Of a stretch of DNA of 64,000 bases, positions 62,414 through 64,000 are shown one piece after another. The translations under genes were made by a program, and so were the position numbers. This stretch comes from Occallatibacter sp. GTDB lineage: Bacteria > Acidobacteriota > Terriglobia > Terriglobales > Acidobacteriaceae. Under the pieces are notes generated by a model. The model saw nothing but the letters and a program-made list of their open reading frames with translations. It did no database searches and was not told the origin of the DNA. The DNA lies in NCBI GenBank assembly GCA_031296215.1, contig JARLGE010000114.1, positions 1-64,000 on the forward strand, in the 5' to 3' direction. How positions within the stretch are numbered: position 1 is the stretch's first letter; each line of letters starts with the position of its first letter.

Positions 62414-62572
62414 TTGGATTCTCTCGCGTGGACCGCAGTCGGCGCAACCTTCGCTTGAGCTCCGCTAACTTGAGCGTTGTACCGAGATGATAGATTGGAG
62501 TTAGTTTTTCCGGGTTCCGCAACAGACGAGTTCGGTTAGCGAGAGGGTCGCGGGCCGGAAAGGGAGCGGTTG

Positions 62573-64000
62573 ATGGGATTGAATGAGCTAGACTTGGCCG
62601 TCATCGCCGCCTATCTCGCCGGAGTAACTCTGTTCGGGTTGCGCTTCCGACGGAAGCAGCGGACCTTGAGGGACTACTTTCTTGCCGGTAACACGATTCC
62701 GTGGTGGGCTATCTCGCTGTCGATCGTCGCGGCGGAGACCAGTACGCTGACCATCATCAGCGTGCCCGGCCTGGCCTATGAGAAGGACTTCCGCTTCCTG
62801 CAACTGATTATCGGATACTTTCTCGGGCGCGTGGTCGTAAGTCTGGTGCTCATTCCGCAGTATTTTCGCGGCCGGCTAGTAACTGCTTACGAGTTGATCG
62901 AAAGGCGATTCGGCGGCAAGCTGCGATCGTTGACTGCGGGGATGTTTCTGCTGACCCGCGCGGCTGCCGAAGGGGTGCGGGTCTTCGCCGTGGCCATTGT
63001 GATCCGGGTTGCATTGGGCGGTCTGCTGGCGGGCCTGGGCGAAACCCAGCGCGATGTGGCCGCCATCGCCATTGTGACTGTGCTGACTCTGCTCTACACC
63101 TTCGAGGGAGGCATGGCCGCGGTCATCTGGACGGACGTTGTGCAGTTGGCGATCTACCTGACGGGGAGCATGGCAGCCGCCTATTGCATCTTGGGCCTGG
63201 TGCCGGGTGGATGGGAGACGATTCACGGAGTGGCCGGCCAGGCGAGTAAGTTTCGGGTGTTCGATGTCTCCTGGAATCTTTCAGCGACTTATACCTTGTG
63301 GTCGGGAGTGATTGGCGGCGTGTTCTTGACCATGGCCAGTCATGGCACCGACCAATTGATCGTGCAGCGACTGCTTTCAGCACGCAGCGAGCGGCAGGCC
63401 AAGATGGCGCTGATTTCGAGCGGCGTGGCGGTCTTCTTTCAGTTTTTTCTTTTTCTTCTTATCGGCGCCATGCTTTATGTGTTTTACAAGTTATTCCCGC
63501 CCGCAGCGGCGTTTACGCGCACGGATACGATCTTTCCCAACTTTGTTGTTACCCGCCTGCCGCATGGGGTGGGCGGCCTGTTGATCTCCGCCATCCTGGC
63601 GGCGGCCATGTCGAACCTGAGCGCCGCGTTGAATTCATTGTCGTCGACGACAATTGTCGACTTCTATGCGCGGATTTGGCCGCTGGCGACGGAGGAGCGC
63701 CGCGTACGGCTTTCGCGGCTGGCTACGCTCGGCTGGGGGGGTGTGCTATTTGGGCTGGCATTGCTGGCGCGGCACGGAGGAAAGGTCCTGGAGATGGGGT
63801 TGTCGATCGCATCGGTCGCGTACGGATCGCTGCTGGGGGTCTTCCTTTTAGGTGTGCTCACCAGGCGCGCTTCGGAACGCGGCGCAATGGTTGGGATGCT
63901 GACTGGCTTCGTTTTGAATCTCTACCTGTGGCTGTTTACCGGCGTGCCGTTCACTTGGTACGTTGTTCTGGGGAGCATTGCGACGTTTCTTGTTGGCTAC
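62573..64000 (+). CDS. Sodium:solute symporter (SSS family), 5' part
   Basis: The visible 476 codons begin with ATG 62573 after AAGGGAG and run off the window in frame. The product is an SSS-family membrane transporter: LRDYFLAGNTIPWWAISLSI, AAETSTLTIISVPGLAY, TFEGGMAAVIWTDVVQLAIY and ISAILAAAMSNLSAALNSLS are family signatures, the last near the sodium site. About 12 hydrophobic segments are seen. It differs clearly from the symporter at 37060. The context (SIS deaminase, DeoR, TonB receptor) suggests amino-sugar uptake. Confidence 0.93.
   Translation, partial: MGLNELDLAVIAAYLAGVTLFGLRFRRKQRTLRDYFLAGNTIPWWAISLSIVAAETSTLTIISVPGLAYEKDFRFLQLIIGYFLGRVVVSLVLIPQYFRGRLVTAYELIERRFGGKLRSLTAGMFLLTRAAAEGVRVFAVAIVIRVALGGLLAGLGETQRDVAAIAIVTVLTLLYTFEGGMAAVIWTDVVQLAIYLTGSMAAAYCILGLVPGGWETIHGVAGQASKFRVFDVSWNLSATYTLWSGVIGGVFLTMASHGTDQLIVQRLLSARSERQAKMALISSGVAVFFQFFLFLLIGAMLYVFYKLFPPAAAFTRTDTIFPNFVVTRLPHGVGGLLISAILAAAMSNLSAALNSLSSTTIVDFYARIWPLATEERRVRLSRLATLGWGGVLFGLALLARHGGKVLEMGLSIASVAYGSLLGVFLLGVLTRRASERGAMVGMLTGFVLNLYLWLFTGVPFTWYVVLGSIATFLVGY

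Overview
The window reads as a chromosome segment of a GC-rich, Gram-negative bacterium of the phylum Acidobacteriota (Terriglobia/Acidobacteriaceae type). Supports are two very large Oar-like TonB-dependent receptors with an N-terminal carboxypeptidase-regulatory-like domain, a 2-oxoacid dehydrogenase E1 with alpha and beta chains fused, an MsbA-like exporter, a gap-ridA-pgk-(hypothetical)-tpiA operon, heme A synthase (aerobic respiration), and many secreted proteins of unknown function. No rRNA, tRNA, CRISPR array, prophage or insertion sequence was recognised. The assignment is inference from gene content, not from a marker gene.

Layout. 1-1.2 kb: end of an unknown gene, then rapZ. 1.3-4.9 kb: an AraC regulator divergent from an aldo/keto reductase, a lipocalin-like protein, a DUF2255 protein and a cupin. 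5-10.3 kb (minus strand): gap, ridA, pgk, a conserved hypothetical gene, tpiA and an alpha/beta-hydrolase-fold protein whose nucleophile position is Gly. 10.6-14.8 kb: a kinase-like P-loop protein, a lipoprotein candidate, mscS and three tandem paralogous secreted proteins. 15-23.9 kb: fused E1, msbA-like, then a housekeeping run yicC-orphan-gmk-rpoZ-coaBC-udg. 24.2-26.7 kb: secreted GH3 glycosidase. 27-31.4 kb: a stress/regulatory island with two double-Usp proteins, a cNMP-binding-only protein, a CRP/FNR regulator with N-terminal cysteines, and a CheX-like protein. 31.7-42.4 kb: TonB receptor, Tat-exported aminotransferase-like protein, sodium:solute symporter with a small membrane partner, fucose-isomerase-family protein, a peptidase-M24-fold protein without most metal ligands, and a zinc-ribbon membrane protein. 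42.6-50.2 kb: ctaA, ackA, phosphoketolase, DoxX-like, acyltransferase, proC. 50.3-54.8 kb: two secreted proteins, a SEC-C protein candidate and an RHS/YD-repeat remnant. 54.8-64 kb: SIS-domain amino-sugar enzyme, DeoR regulator, second TonB receptor, TPR protein and a second symporter that runs off the window.

How parts may work together. The CRP/FNR regulator at 28739 has a CRP-type recognition helix (R-E-T-V-x-R), and exact GTGA-N6-TCAC palindromes lie upstream of the Usp gene (26841-26854) and of the phosphoketolase-acetate kinase pair (47486-47499). This suggests a local stress/low-energy regulon that yields ATP from pentose phosphates through acetyl-phosphate. The symporter-isomerase-M24-like cluster looks like an uncharacterised sugar or sugar-acid uptake and conversion unit.

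The most unusual structural signal is a set of short arrays of 7-bp repeats (AGGGACT-like and TGGTCAG-like) placed almost always within about 10 nt of a stop codon; in two genes the array itself encodes the last residues and the stop. Separate dispersed elements (GCGGAGTTAGC and a TCATTCTGAGCG type) also coincide with the 3' ends of genes.
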